Source: Alteromonas oceanisediminis
Lineage (GTDB): Bacteria > Pseudomonadota > Gammaproteobacteria > Enterobacterales > Alteromonadaceae
Direction of reading: 5' to 3'
NCBI RefSeq assembly: GCF_018474025.1
Contig: NZ_JAHCTA010000006.1
Coordinates: forward strand, 192,041 to 256,040
Length of the DNA stretch: 64,000 nucleotides
The translations under genes and the position numbers were made by a program. This document shows positions 31,093-39,651 of the stretch, piece by piece (the first letter of the stretch is position 1; each line of letters opens with the position of its first letter). The notes beneath the pieces are model-generated. The model searched no databases. It saw only the letters and a program-made list of their open reading frames with translations, and had not been told where the DNA came from.

Positions 31093-32142
31093 TCACTTAG
31101 AACGCAGCAGTTGGTCTTTCAAGTTTGGCGGAATACCGCGGATGACCAAGGTATCAGTTTGTTCATCGTATCGAACTCGATCGCCGTATAATTTTCGATC
31201 AAAGCTAAGACTCACCCCTCCGCCTTGCCCTGAAAATTTAGCCAGCTGTTTCAGTACGCCTTTGTCAGGTTGAAACGCCTCGTCTATTGTCACTTCAGCC
31301 GATTGCACGAACTGGTTAAAATCAAACTTAGTGTCTTCATGCTTTGGCAACTTTTCAGCCACTTCACTGAATTTAACGGGTGCACCTGTGGCAATTTTCT
31401 CTTTGTAATAATCTTGAACCGCCTCTCTATGCTCATGTTTCTCGGCCACATCTAATGTATTGGTGGCAAGATAGGCATCAACGCTGTTGATCAATTGCGC
31501 ATTCTGTTGTTTCACATCCATTAGCTCTTCACAGCCTAAAAATGTCATGAAAAAATCTGAAACCTTGCGTCCCATTCGCCCCTTAACGAAACTCACATAG
31601 CGCTGCTGCTCAGGCTGTATCTGATATTGTGTTAAATCAATACGAGCAGCGAGTTGCATTTTGCTTAAATCGAGATGCTCACTCACCGATAACTCCAGCT
31701 GGTCATCCACGTGAACATGTTGCTTAGTGTTCAGCAACGTAACGATCAAATACTCAGTAGCCAGAAATTCATAGCGACAAAACACCAGAAACCCGGTTTC
31801 GACCATCTGCATGTTGGCGAGTGTTTCCACTAAATGCTGCGCACTACTGGCGCTAAATTGCTGAAACGCCGCATTCGTATCATCATCGGCATGCTCAACC
31901 TTGAGTAGCTTGTTTAACGCGGCTTCGAACTGAAAATCGCCTTCCTGAGTAGGCGACGTGTCAACCTGAAATCCGCCGACACCCTTTCCCGGTTTGGCGT
32001 TGAAAGCATGATTAATTTGTTCTACCAATGCCTCGATTGACGGTGTTACGGAGAGGCACTGAGCTTTGGGCATCAGCTGAATAGCCTTGTCCTTATTGAT
32101 GCGAAGCTGATGCACGATGAACTGGTGAATAACGGCACTCAT
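31093..32142 (-). CDS. yejK: Nucleoid-associated protein YejK
   Basis: 349 residues from ATG 32142 (AAAGG 9 bases ahead; the in-frame TTG upstream is rejected). It matches YejK/NdpA, a nucleoid-associated protein of gammaproteobacteria with unclear detailed function. Recognisable stretches: AVIHQFIVHQL at the start, VKGRMGRKVSDFFMTFLGC in the middle, and FSGQGGGVSLSFDRKLYGDRVRYD near the end. Divergent from yejL-yejM, the same gene set as in E. coli. Confidence 0.92.
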   Translation of the reverse strand: MSAVIHQFIVHQLRINKDKAIQLMPKAQCLSVTPSIEALVEQINHAFNAKPGKGVGGFQVDTSPTQEGDFQFEAALNKLLKVEHADDDTNAAFQQFSASSAQHLVETLANMQMVETGFLVFCRYEFLATEYLIVTLLNTKQHVHVDDQLELSVSEHLDLSKMQLAARIDLTQYQIQPEQQRYVSFVKGRMGRKVSDFFMTFLGCEELMDVKQQNAQLINSVDAYLATNTLDVAEKHEHREAVQDYYKEKIATGAPVKFSEVAEKLPKHEDTKFDFNQFVQSAEVTIDEAFQPDKGVLKQLAKFSGQGGGVSLSFDRKLYGDRVRYDEQTDTLVIRGIPPNLKDQLLRSK

Positions 32143-32280
32143 GAGAAACAAACCTTTTAGTGTGAGGATTTAAGGGTAATAAACTTTACGATAAGCATTG
32201 TTATCATCAAAGCAGGGATTATAATCGAATTGTTTGAAAAACCATGCCTTTTGACCAAAACAACCATAATAGAGTTTTGC

Positions 32281-32496
32281 ATGCCAATACAGTCTCGCTA
32301 TTCCAATACTCAAATCGAACACGTTATGCGCGACGTGATTGATGTGTTAAACCAACATCAATGCGATAAACAACTGTCGCTGATGGTATTGGGAAATACG
32401 GTCACGGAAGTGCTCACGCAGCAATTCGATCCGCAACAACGCACAGCTGTGGCACAACAGTTTGCCGATGTCATGTTAAAAAGCGTGAAGTCGTAA
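32281..32496 (+). CDS. yejL: YejL/UPF0352-family protein
   Basis: 71 residues from ATG 32281; the longer frame starting at 32230 adds an unrelated N-terminus and is rejected. Small helical protein matching YejL (SRYSNTQIEHVMRDVIDVL at the start, LGNTVTEVL in the middle). Function unknown. It sits between yejK and yejM as in E. coli and is only 3 bases ahead of yejM, so it is co-translated with it. Confidence 0.9.
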   Translation: MPIQSRYSNTQIEHVMRDVIDVLNQHQCDKQLSLMVLGNTVTEVLTQQFDPQQRTAVAQQFADVMLKSVKS

Positions 32497-32499
32497 TAC

Positions 32500-34038
32500 A
32501 TGATTTTAGCTGAATCTCCGCGCCGACAACGAGTCACTAAATTAGTCAACTGGGGGCATTGGTTTGCTTTAGCCAACATTATCTTTGCACTGGTTATTTC
32601 GTCGATATTTGTTTTCTCCTCACCCGCTTCAGGCACGCCACTGGGCACCGTATATTTATTCGCGAACTGGTTGGGGCACATTGGTTTTTTAACATTTTGC
32701 GGTTTTGTCATTTTCATTTTGCCGCAGTGCTATTGGGTAACAAGCGCCCGTGTCGTTAAAGGCAGTAGCTCGTTTATCGCCGCTTTTGGTCTCGCACTTC
32801 TGGCACTTGACGCGCTGATATTTAATCGCACAGGTTTTCACATTACCCTCAGCTCCGCTGAGCTTGTGCGTTCAGAAACGCAAAATCAGATCAGCGCTTT
32901 CACGTGGCGTGAGTGGAGCTATCTACTCGCATTGTTCTTAGTGTGGTTTGGTTTTCAGTTGATCTTAGCCAACGCAATTTGGAAACGTATCGATCGCCTC
33001 GTGAAGCACAAAGTCGGTGTTCCTGTCACTGCGGCCTTTGTGGTGTGTTTTATATCCAGTCACGCCATGCACGTGTGGGCGGATGCAAAGTTATACCAGC
33101 CGATTATCAAGCAGGATAACATGTTCCCACTGTCCTACCCGGCTACAGCAAAAACACTGTTATCACGTTATGAATTACTCGATTTAGAGAGCTATCAACA
33201 GCGCAAACAGTTGCAGTTTGATGCTGAGCTCAAAACAGTCAATTACCCGCTTTCTTCACTCTATTGCGGCATCGATAACAGCTTATCTGCCACGCTGCTG
33301 GTGCAAACAGACACAAGCCCCCTTACCGGATTAGACAATCTCGACTTGCGTGTGAATGAAAACTTTTATGTCGCAGCGTCAGATTTGGGTGCGCTGGTAC
33401 ATTCAGTGCTCTATGGTGTTCCTGAAATTTATGCGAGTAGTTTGCAAAACAAAACACCTGTTTTGTTCGAAATTGCCGAGGCATATTCATTACCCGTTAT
33501 CGTAGACACGGATCCCGCGTTAGTCATTGAAAATTCACATGCCACCGTCACGCAGAACGCCCTCGCCACGTTCAACGGCACCGTCGGTGGTAAATTAACG
33601 GTTGTGTTTGCCAGTGCTGCGGAAATAGACGAGTGGTTAACACTGCCCATGATTTCTCGCTCAAACTTACTCATCGCAACCGGCTTTGATCCTGATAACT
33701 CGCTCAAAGCAGGCCGTTTGTACTCCTCAATGGACATTCAACCGACGGTGGCAGGCACAGAGGATTTACTTGCCACGTTACTCAACTTATTTGGCTGTGA
33801 AGCCAATGCCGGATTGTATTCTACCGGTCAGAACCTGTTTAAACCTGAGCGCAATTGGCTGGTCAGTACCAGTGGAGAAAAAATTATCCTGCTACACAAC
33901 GGCACGCGTACTGAAATTATGAGTAATGGCAGTTATGAGATCATTGATTTACGCACCGGAAATCGGAGTACGCAGAATCTTAATACTGATTTACTCAGTC
34001 AGGCAATAAAGCACCTGAGTCGATTCTCATCGCGCTGA
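32500..34038 (+). CDS. yejM: YejM/PbgA-like inner-membrane protein (DUF3413)
   Basis: 512 residues. Five hydrophobic spans in the first ~190 residues form the DUF3413-type membrane domain (VNWGHWFALANIIFAL, IGFLTFCGFVIF, FGLALLALDALIFNRTGFHI). A periplasmic globular domain follows. In E. coli, YejM (PbgA/LapC) tunes LpxC stability and so LPS synthesis via LapB. Here the C-terminal domain is shorter than the ~590-residue E. coli protein and lacks an obvious sulfatase/phosphatase metal motif, so regulatory rather than enzymatic action is more likely. Identity rests on membrane-domain pattern and on synteny with yejK-yejL. Confidence 0.82.
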   Translation: MILAESPRRQRVTKLVNWGHWFALANIIFALVISSIFVFSSPASGTPLGTVYLFANWLGHIGFLTFCGFVIFILPQCYWVTSARVVKGSSSFIAAFGLALLALDALIFNRTGFHITLSSAELVRSETQNQISAFTWREWSYLLALFLVWFGFQLILANAIWKRIDRLVKHKVGVPVTAAFVVCFISSHAMHVWADAKLYQPIIKQDNMFPLSYPATAKTLLSRYELLDLESYQQRKQLQFDAELKTVNYPLSSLYCGIDNSLSATLLVQTDTSPLTGLDNLDLRVNENFYVAASDLGALVHSVLYGVPEIYASSLQNKTPVLFEIAEAYSLPVIVDTDPALVIENSHATVTQNALATFNGTVGGKLTVVFASAAEIDEWLTLPMISRSNLLIATGFDPDNSLKAGRLYSSMDIQPTVAGTEDLLATLLNLFGCEANAGLYSTGQNLFKPERNWLVSTSGEKIILLHNGTRTEIMSNGSYEIIDLRTGNRSTQNLNTDLLSQAIKHLSRFSSR

Positions 34039-34047
34039 GGTGTCAGG

Positions 34048-34602
34048 TTACGGGTTGATATCTTGCATCGCGTGCACGCACTCAACCTGCGTGCGATGGT
34101 GAGTTAACTGCTGAGGAGTCAGCTTATTGATTTCGTCTGAGCCGGGGTCGAATAAGATGGCTCTGTTTAGGTTAGCCGCACGCGCAGCCGCGATATCTGA
34201 CGATTTATCCCCTAACAACACCGAGCTGGTTAAATCGAGGTTTAAATCCTGCTGCGCTTTCAATAGCATTCCCGGCTGAGGTTTTCGACACGCACAATTT
34301 CGCTCATTGTCTGCACCGTAATCTGGGTGATGTGGACAGAAATAGACCGGTATTTGTGGTAAGCCATTGTCGGTGAAAACTCGCTGTATATAGGCCATCG
34401 CAGCATGAAACTCATCGACGCTGTAAAAACCGCGAGCAATACCTGACTGATTAGTGACGATAACAGGCTGGTAACCTGCTGCGACGAATCGCTTAATGAG
34501 ATGGAAAATACCCTCTACGAAGTCGATATCATCAATTTTGTAAACGTAGCCGTGATTGACATTAATAATGCCATCACGGTCTAGAAAAAGTGCTTTCTCC
34601 AC
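34048..34602 (-). CDS. gmhB: D-glycero-beta-D-manno-heptose 1,7-bisphosphate 7-phosphatase
   Basis: About 184 residues, HAD superfamily. Catalytic FLDRDG at the N-terminus supplies the two aspartates, VTNQSG is motif II, and LLGDKSSD is motif IV. The CPHHPDY...NCACRKP zinc loop is specific to GmhB. It makes heptose 1-phosphate for the LPS inner core. The start is uncertain: GTG 34602 (1 base after mmsB) or TTG 34617; neither has a good ribosome-binding site. It is the last gene of the valine-degradation transcript, which is functionally unrelated. Confidence 0.9.
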   Translation of the reverse strand: MEKALFLDRDGIINVNHGYVYKIDDIDFVEGIFHLIKRFVAAGYQPVIVTNQSGIARGFYSVDEFHAAMAYIQRVFTDNGLPQIPVYFCPHHPDYGADNERNCACRKPQPGMLLKAQQDLNLDLTSSVLLGDKSSDIAAARAANLNRAILFDPGSDEINKLTPQQLTHHRTQVECVHAMQDINP

Positions 34603-34603
34603 C

Positions 34604-35491
34604 CTATTTGCTGGCAAACAGATTGAAAATACTGGAGAAGTCTAATTGACCGCTACCATTTTCACTGTGCTGTTTGTACAGTGCCTGAGCTTGGTTTCCC
34701 ATCGGTACCGATGACTGAGATTGCGCAGCACATTGCATTGCTAGCATTAAATCCTTGTTCATAAGGTCAACCATAAAGCCCCCCTTGTACTCATTCGACG
34801 AGGGAACATCGGGAAGCACGCCGGGACAGGGGTTGTACACTTCGAGTGTCCAGTTTCGACCAGAGCTTTGCAGCATAATATCTGACATCACTTTCGGGTC
34901 GAGCCCATTGTCGATGGCCATCTGTAACGCTTCAGACGTACCTGCCATGAGGACAGATAACAAGATGTTATTGCAGATCTTCGCAATTTGACCGGCACCG
35001 TGCGCTCCAGCGTGAAACACATTTTTACCCATCGCTGACAATGCTGGCTGGGCACGAGCCAAGTCATCAGCGTCTCCGCCAACAATAAAAGTCAATGTAC
35101 CGGCTTTAGCGCCAGCAACACCGCCCGACACGGGTGCATCGATAAATCGTTTACCCTGAGACGCCAGATTTTCAGCCACAGCGCGTGCAGATTCAACATC
35201 AATGGTACTGCAGTCTACCACCAAGGCTTTCTCGGTCAGTGACGCCAGCAGTTCTGTATTCTCAATGTATAATCCCCGCACATGCTTTCCAGCGGGTAGC
35301 ATACTGATGACGATGTCAGCGCCTTCAACAGCCGTGGCCGCAGTCGCTGCCGAGCGCGCACCTTGATTAACTAACTGATTTACAGCGTCTTCCATCAAAT
35401 CGAAAACGCAGACATCAAACCCTGCTGAGACCAAATTAGCTGCCATGGGGCCGCCCATATTTCCTAGTCCAATAAACGCAACTTTGTTCAC
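34604..35491 (-). CDS. mmsB: 3-hydroxyisobutyrate dehydrogenase
   Basis: 295 residues. NAD-dependent oxidation of 3-hydroxyisobutyrate to methylmalonate semialdehyde in valine catabolism. N-terminal Rossmann motif AFIGLGNMGGPMA (5-17), substrate signature DAPVSGGVAGAKAGTL at about 117-132, and catalytic Lys in GAGQIAKICNN (~168-178). Starts inside the last codons of the hydrolase gene (4-base overlap). A more distant homologue is at 41363. Confidence 0.94.
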   Translation of the reverse strand: MNKVAFIGLGNMGGPMAANLVSAGFDVCVFDLMEDAVNQLVNQGARSAATAATAVEGADIVISMLPAGKHVRGLYIENTELLASLTEKALVVDCSTIDVESARAVAENLASQGKRFIDAPVSGGVAGAKAGTLTFIVGGDADDLARAQPALSAMGKNVFHAGAHGAGQIAKICNNILLSVLMAGTSEALQMAIDNGLDPKVMSDIMLQSSGRNWTLEVYNPCPGVLPDVPSSNEYKGGFMVDLMNKDLMLAMQCAAQSQSSVPMGNQAQALYKQHSENGSGQLDFSSIFNLFASK

Positions 35492-36642
35492 AATGACTCT
35501 CCTAGCGACACTAAAGGATGCTCATGCATTTCCCATGGTGAATTAAAAAACCACTCTATCGTGCTGGCGGGCACATCCTCCACTGAGGCATAGCGCCATT
35601 GCGGTTGATGATCTTTATCGATCAACAGCGCTCGGACACCCTCGGCAAATTCACCAAACTCTCCGCAACGACACGACAGATCAAGCTCCATTCTAAAACA
35701 GTCAGCCAGTGTTTTATCACCTCCTCTGCGCAACTGTTCATAGACAATATGCGCCGTGATAGGCGATCCCGACGCAAGGCCTTTTTGTGCGCGCTGCAGC
35801 CATTTGTCGTCGGTTGCATCGAGATCAACAATGGCACTGACGATATCGCTAATTGAGCCCGTTGCGCAGGCGGCGTCGATCGAATCACGGTGAGCTTCCA
35901 ACTGCCCTTCAGGCATGCCAGAACGACTGACATCGGACAATGTTTTAAGCACATCATTTACCAGCATGTGCGCGTCTCGCGCGCTGTTGCGGGTCTTCCG
36001 ATCAACGGGCCAAGGTTGGCTGCGTAACGCTTCTATCGCACTTGAGACGGCGTAATTACCGACGTAGAAGTCCGCCAATTCAGCGTATAGAGCGTCGGTG
36101 GCGTTGATGCTGGCACCGGTAAGGCCCAGAAAGAGACCACAATGCCCCGGCATTCGATTCAAAAACCAACTACCGCCTACATCGGGATACAGACCAATGG
36201 TGATTTCTGGCATCGCGATACGGGTATCGGCTGTCACAACCCGATGACTGGCGCCGTTGAACAGCCCCAATCCACCGCCCATGATGATACCTTTCCCCCA
36301 CACAACAATCGGCTTGTTGTAAGTATGAATGCGATAGTCTAATTGATACTCAAAAGTAAAAAATTCTTCCACAAACTTAGGCGTCCGGCCCGGCTCTGCT
36401 TGCATCGCTTTGTACATTGACACAACATCACCACCAGCACAGAATGCTTTATCGCCGCTTGAATCCAGAATAACGCACACAATGTTGGGATCGCTTTGCC
36501 ACTCGATGAGTTGTGCGTCGATGCGTTTCACCATCGACAGATCGATGGCATTCAGTGCCTTCGGTTTATTCAGTTGAATACGGCCAATGAGTGCGCCATT
36601 CTCTGCGGTAAACGTCTCGCATAATACGCTTTGCTCTTGCAT
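35488..36642 (-). CDS. 3-hydroxyisobutyryl-CoA hydrolase (enoyl-CoA hydratase family)
   Basis: 384 residues from ATG 36642, chosen because AGAGGAA lies 6 bases ahead; an overlapping GTG at 36663 is weaker. Crotonase fold: NKPKALNAIDLSMV near the N-terminus, AFCAGGDVVSMYKA oxyanion-hole segment, GGGLGLF, and the HIBCH-type PEITIGLYPDVGGSWFLNRMPG with conserved E and D. It releases 3-hydroxyisobutyrate from its CoA ester in valine degradation, feeding MmsB directly. Length and PDVGGS motif favour hydrolase over simple enoyl-CoA hydratase. Confidence 0.92.
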   Translation of the reverse strand: MQEQSVLCETFTAENGALIGRIQLNKPKALNAIDLSMVKRIDAQLIEWQSDPNIVCVILDSSGDKAFCAGGDVVSMYKAMQAEPGRTPKFVEEFFTFEYQLDYRIHTYNKPIVVWGKGIIMGGGLGLFNGASHRVVTADTRIAMPEITIGLYPDVGGSWFLNRMPGHCGLFLGLTGASINATDALYAELADFYVGNYAVSSAIEALRSQPWPVDRKTRNSARDAHMLVNDVLKTLSDVSRSGMPEGQLEAHRDSIDAACATGSISDIVSAIVDLDATDDKWLQRAQKGLASGSPITAHIVYEQLRRGGDKTLADCFRMELDLSCRCGEFGEFAEGVRALLIDKDHQPQWRYASVEDVPASTIEWFFNSPWEMHEHPLVSLGESL

Positions 36643-36659
36643 GGTTTCCTCTTTATCGG

Positions 36660-37814
36660 TCACAGTACGGCCGTCATGTCCCCAAGAAGACGTCGCGCAA
36701 TGATCACGCGCATGATTTCATTAGTGCCTTCCAGAATTTGATGAACACGAACATCTCGCACATAGCGTTCTAACGGATACTCTTTAATGTAGCCGTAGCC
36801 GCCGTGAATTTGTAGTGCCTCGTTGCATACTTTGAAGCCCACGTCGGTGGCAAACCGTTTGGCCATTGCACAATAAGTCGAACGATCGGGATGTTTCGTA
36901 TCCACTTTGCAAGCGGCTAAACGCACCATCTGACGCGCCGCAACCAATTCAGTATTCATGTCAGCTAGCTTAAATTGGAGTGCTTGGAACGCCGCGAGCG
37001 GTTTACCAAATTGCTGCCGCTCATGCATGTAAGCGGTGGCAGTTTCCAAAGCCTGCTGGGCAGTACCAATTGAGCAAGTGGCAATGTTAATACGCCCCCC
37101 GTCGAGCCCTTGCATTGCCAATTTAAAACCATTGCCTTCTTGATCCAATAAGGCGGCTTTAGGCAAGGTTACGTTGTCAAAAGTGACCATGCGAGTCGGT
37201 TGCGCGTTCCAGCCCATCTTTTCTTCTGGCTTGCCATACCCGACACCATCGGCATTCGCCGGTACTACAAACGCTGAGACTCCACCGGCACCTGCATCAC
37301 CTGTGCGCGCCATCACAACCAGCACATCGGTTGAACCAGCGCCTGAAATGAACACTTTAGAGCCGTTCAGTACGTAATTATCACCTTCACGTTTTGCACT
37401 GCTCTTCATCGAGGCAGCATCCGAACCAGACCCCGGTTCAGTTAAACAGTACGACGCTAATTTAGCGCCACTAATAAGTTCATCACACCATTGCGACTTA
37501 ATCTCGTCGGTTCCCCACGTCGCAATCATCCATGTTGCCATATTGTGAATAGTCAGCATCGCCGTGGTGGTTGTACAGCCGCTTGCCAACTGCTCAAAAA
37601 TGATCGAGGAATCCAGTCTGGAGAGTCCCAGTCCACCCGCTTCTTCGGGTGAATACAAACCGCAAAACCCAAGCTCCCCGGCTTTTCGAAAGGTTTCTGT
37701 TGGAAAGGTATGTTCGCGATCCCACTGAGCGGCATAAGGCGCTAGCTCCTGATCAGCAAACTGCTTAGCCGTTTCGGCAAACGCCAGTTGATCATCACTG
37801 AGTTCAAAATTCAT
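36660..37814 (-). CDS. Acyl-CoA dehydrogenase (probable isobutyryl-CoA dehydrogenase)
   Basis: 384 residues from ATG 37814 behind GAGG. FAD enzyme: YCLTEPGSGSDAASM (FAD/substrate signature), FGKPLAAFQALQFKLADM, QIHGGYGYIKEYPLERYVRD, and ILEGTNEIMRVI, whose EGT glutamate is the expected catalytic base. The operon with mmsA, 3-hydroxyisobutyryl-CoA hydrolase and mmsB indicates isobutyryl-CoA as main substrate. An in-frame GTG two codons upstream is rejected. Ends 4 bases into the hydrolase's alternative GTG start. Confidence 0.92.
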   Translation of the reverse strand: MNFELSDDQLAFAETAKQFADQELAPYAAQWDREHTFPTETFRKAGELGFCGLYSPEEAGGLGLSRLDSSIIFEQLASGCTTTTAMLTIHNMATWMIATWGTDEIKSQWCDELISGAKLASYCLTEPGSGSDAASMKSSAKREGDNYVLNGSKVFISGAGSTDVLVVMARTGDAGAGGVSAFVVPANADGVGYGKPEEKMGWNAQPTRMVTFDNVTLPKAALLDQEGNGFKLAMQGLDGGRINIATCSIGTAQQALETATAYMHERQQFGKPLAAFQALQFKLADMNTELVAARQMVRLAACKVDTKHPDRSTYCAMAKRFATDVGFKVCNEALQIHGGYGYIKEYPLERYVRDVRVHQILEGTNEIMRVIIARRLLGDMTAVL

Positions 37815-37827
37815 ACACACCTCGTCG

Positions 37828-39318
37828 CTAGCGTAAAGAAATTGTCATGTTCGGGCCGCTGGGAATATCGTCTTCAACCCAGCGCGATGTAATGGTTTTT
37901 GTTTCAGTATAAAAACGAATCGCCTGTTTCCCATAAGCATGTAAATCACCGTAGAAGGAGTTTTTCCAGCCAGTGAACGAGAAGAACGGTAACGGCACGG
38001 GAATAGGGATATTAATCCCCACCTGACCCACTTCAACATTGCTCTGGTATTTGCGAGCAGCAGCACCGCTGTTGGTAAAGATAGACGTTCCGTTTCCATA
38101 AGGGTTAGCGTTTACAATTTCTAGCGCTTGTTCCAATGTATCAACACACATACAGCACAGTACCGGCCCAAATATCTCTTCCTGATAGATGCGCATATCC
38201 GCTTTTACGTTCGAAAACACGGTCGGCCCTACCCAGTTGCCATCTTCGCTACCTTCCACAGTCACATCACTGCCATCGACCAAACAAGTAGCGCCTTGTT
38301 CTTTACCCGATGCAATCAGTTCGAGCACTCGCGCTTTTGCCTGAGGGCTGATCAACGGGCCGAAACCAGCGTCTTTGTCATCCCAGAGCCCCGGCTTAAC
38401 TTCACCGATGCGCTGCGCTAGCTCGTCGATCCACTCACTGCTATCTCCTACAAAAACAGCCACAGAAATCGCCATGCATCGCTGCCCAGCAGCACCCACT
38501 GATGCCCCAACCATGTTGTTTAGCACATGTTCTTTGTTGGCATCAGGCATAATGACCGTATGATTTTTTGCGCCTGCAAAACACTGTGCACGCTTCATGT
38601 TAGACGTTGCCGTTTTGTAAATGTATTGCCCCACCGGCACCGAACCAACAAATGAAACCGCTTTTACGGTTGGATGATTCAGTAAAATATCCACTTGCTC
38701 CTTGCCGCCGTGAACCACATTCAACACGCCTTTTGGTGCACCTGCCTCAATGAACAACTCGGCCAAACGCATGGGCGTCAACGGGTCTTGCTCAGAGGGC
38801 TTAAGCACAAACGTGTTTCCGCAGGCAATCGCCAATGGGAACATCCATAGTGGGATCATAGCGGGAAAATTGAACGGGGTTATGCCTACACACACGCCAA
38901 GCGGCTGGGTATAGGAGTACGTATCAATATTGCGTGCGACATTTTCGACTGTTTCACCCATCATGAGTGAGGGCACGTTCATAGCTTGTTCTACCACCTC
39001 GATACCGCGCCATACATCCCCCTTGGCGTCGTCAAAGGTTTTACCCGTTTCGCCTGCCAGAATGGTTGCCAGTTCATCATGGTGTTCTTTGAGTAAATGC
39101 TGATAACGCATCATTACCCGCGCGCGCTCTGGCGTGGCAACCTTTTTCCATGTCTCAAATGCTGCTTGAGCCGCAGCAATCGCTGCTTCTACTTCTGAAT
39201 CGAGTGCTTTAGGTGCGCGCGCGATTTCCTGATTATTGGCAGGATTAGTCACGGAAATATACTGCTCGGATTTTGACCCAACGAAGTTGCCGTCAATGAG
39301 TAAGGGTACAGTCTGCAT
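37828..39318 (-). CDS. mmsA: Methylmalonate-semialdehyde dehydrogenase (CoA-acylating)
   Basis: 496 residues. It converts methylmalonate semialdehyde to propionyl-CoA, the last step of the distal valine pathway. ALDH fold with [15 protein letters not shown] at ~149-163, [18 protein letters not shown] at about 223-230, and catalytic C281 in [11 protein letters not shown]. The MmsA-like [23 protein letters not shown] near the C-terminus separates it from other ALDHs. First gene of a four-step operon; RBS AAAAGG. A palindromic site at 39376-39391 probably controls it. Confidence 0.95.
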   Translation of the reverse strand: MQTVPLLIDGNFVGSKSEQYISVTNPANNQEIARAPKALDSEVEAAIAAAQAAFETWKKVATPERARVMMRYQHLLKEHHDELATILAGETGKTFDDAKGDVWRGIEVVEQAMNVPSLMMGETVENVARNIDTYSYTQPLGVCVGITPFNFPAMIPLWMFPLAIACGNTFVLKPSEQDPLTPMRLAELFIEAGAPKGVLNVVHGGKEQVDILLNHPTVKAVSFVGSVPVGQYIYKTATSNMKRAQCFAGAKNHTVIMPDANKEHVLNNMVGASVGAAGQRCMAISVAVFVGDSSEWIDELAQRIGEVKPGLWDDKDAGFGPLISPQAKARVLELIASGKEQGATCLVDGSDVTVEGSEDGNWVGPTVFSNVKADMRIYQEEIFGPVLCCMCVDTLEQALEIVNANPYGNGTSIFTNSGAAARKYQSNVEVGQVGINIPIPVPLPFFSFTGWKNSFYGDLHAYGKQAIRFYTETKTITSRWVEDDIPSGPNMTISLR

Positions 39319-39344
39319 AAAATGCCTTTTGTGTTGATGCCGAT

Positions 39345-39350
39345 TTATAG
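39345..39350 (-). promoter_or_regulatory. Candidate -10 element of the mmsA operon
   Basis: On the minus strand TATAAA (in GACTATAAATCGG) lies about 30 bases ahead of the mmsA start codon. No strong -35 is seen at the right spacing, which fits an activator- or repressor-dependent promoter with the palindrome upstream. Exact boundaries are approximate. Confidence 0.4.
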
Positions 39351-39375
39351 TCGCTAACCTTACAATTAACTTCCC

Positions 39376-39391
39376 TTTACGTAAACGTTAA
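39376..39391. promoter_or_regulatory. LiuR-like palindromic operator upstream of mmsA
   Basis: TTTACGTAAACGTTAA, a 16-bp near-palindrome with two ACGT cores, 58 bases before the mmsA start. It resembles, from memory, the published sites of LiuR, the MerR-family regulator of branched-chain amino-acid degradation in gammaproteobacteria. No liuR gene is in this window. Confidence 0.55.
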
Positions 39392-39651
39392 CCCATTGTG
39401 AAACTGAGTGGACCGAGCAGTCACTTGTAAAAATTTTGTGACGCTCTGCCGCCTGTTTATCTTTTGTACTATACAACGTCGACCGCTCAATATCTCATTC
39501 CTCCTTCCTCGCTGAAGAGCGTTCAGCAGAGGCTAGGTTCAGAGTCAGTTATCAAAATAGATAACCTCGACGCAAAGTTTATGTGACGAAAATTTATGCA
39601 GTTGTTATGCTGTTATTAAGTGCTCATTTGGCTTGGAAGCGTGCCAAAACA

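Larger units (their letters stand above)
39319..39651. other. Divergent intergenic region mmsA / receiver-TPR protein 2
   Basis: 333 bases. The left third has the mmsA promoter and operator. Rightward there are two small dyads, CTGAA-gagcg-TTCAG and TTATC-aaaata-GATAA (about 39519-39564), in the presumed leader of the receiver-TPR gene. An alternative start of that gene, GTG 39583, falls within this region. No other gene is seen. Confidence 0.4.
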
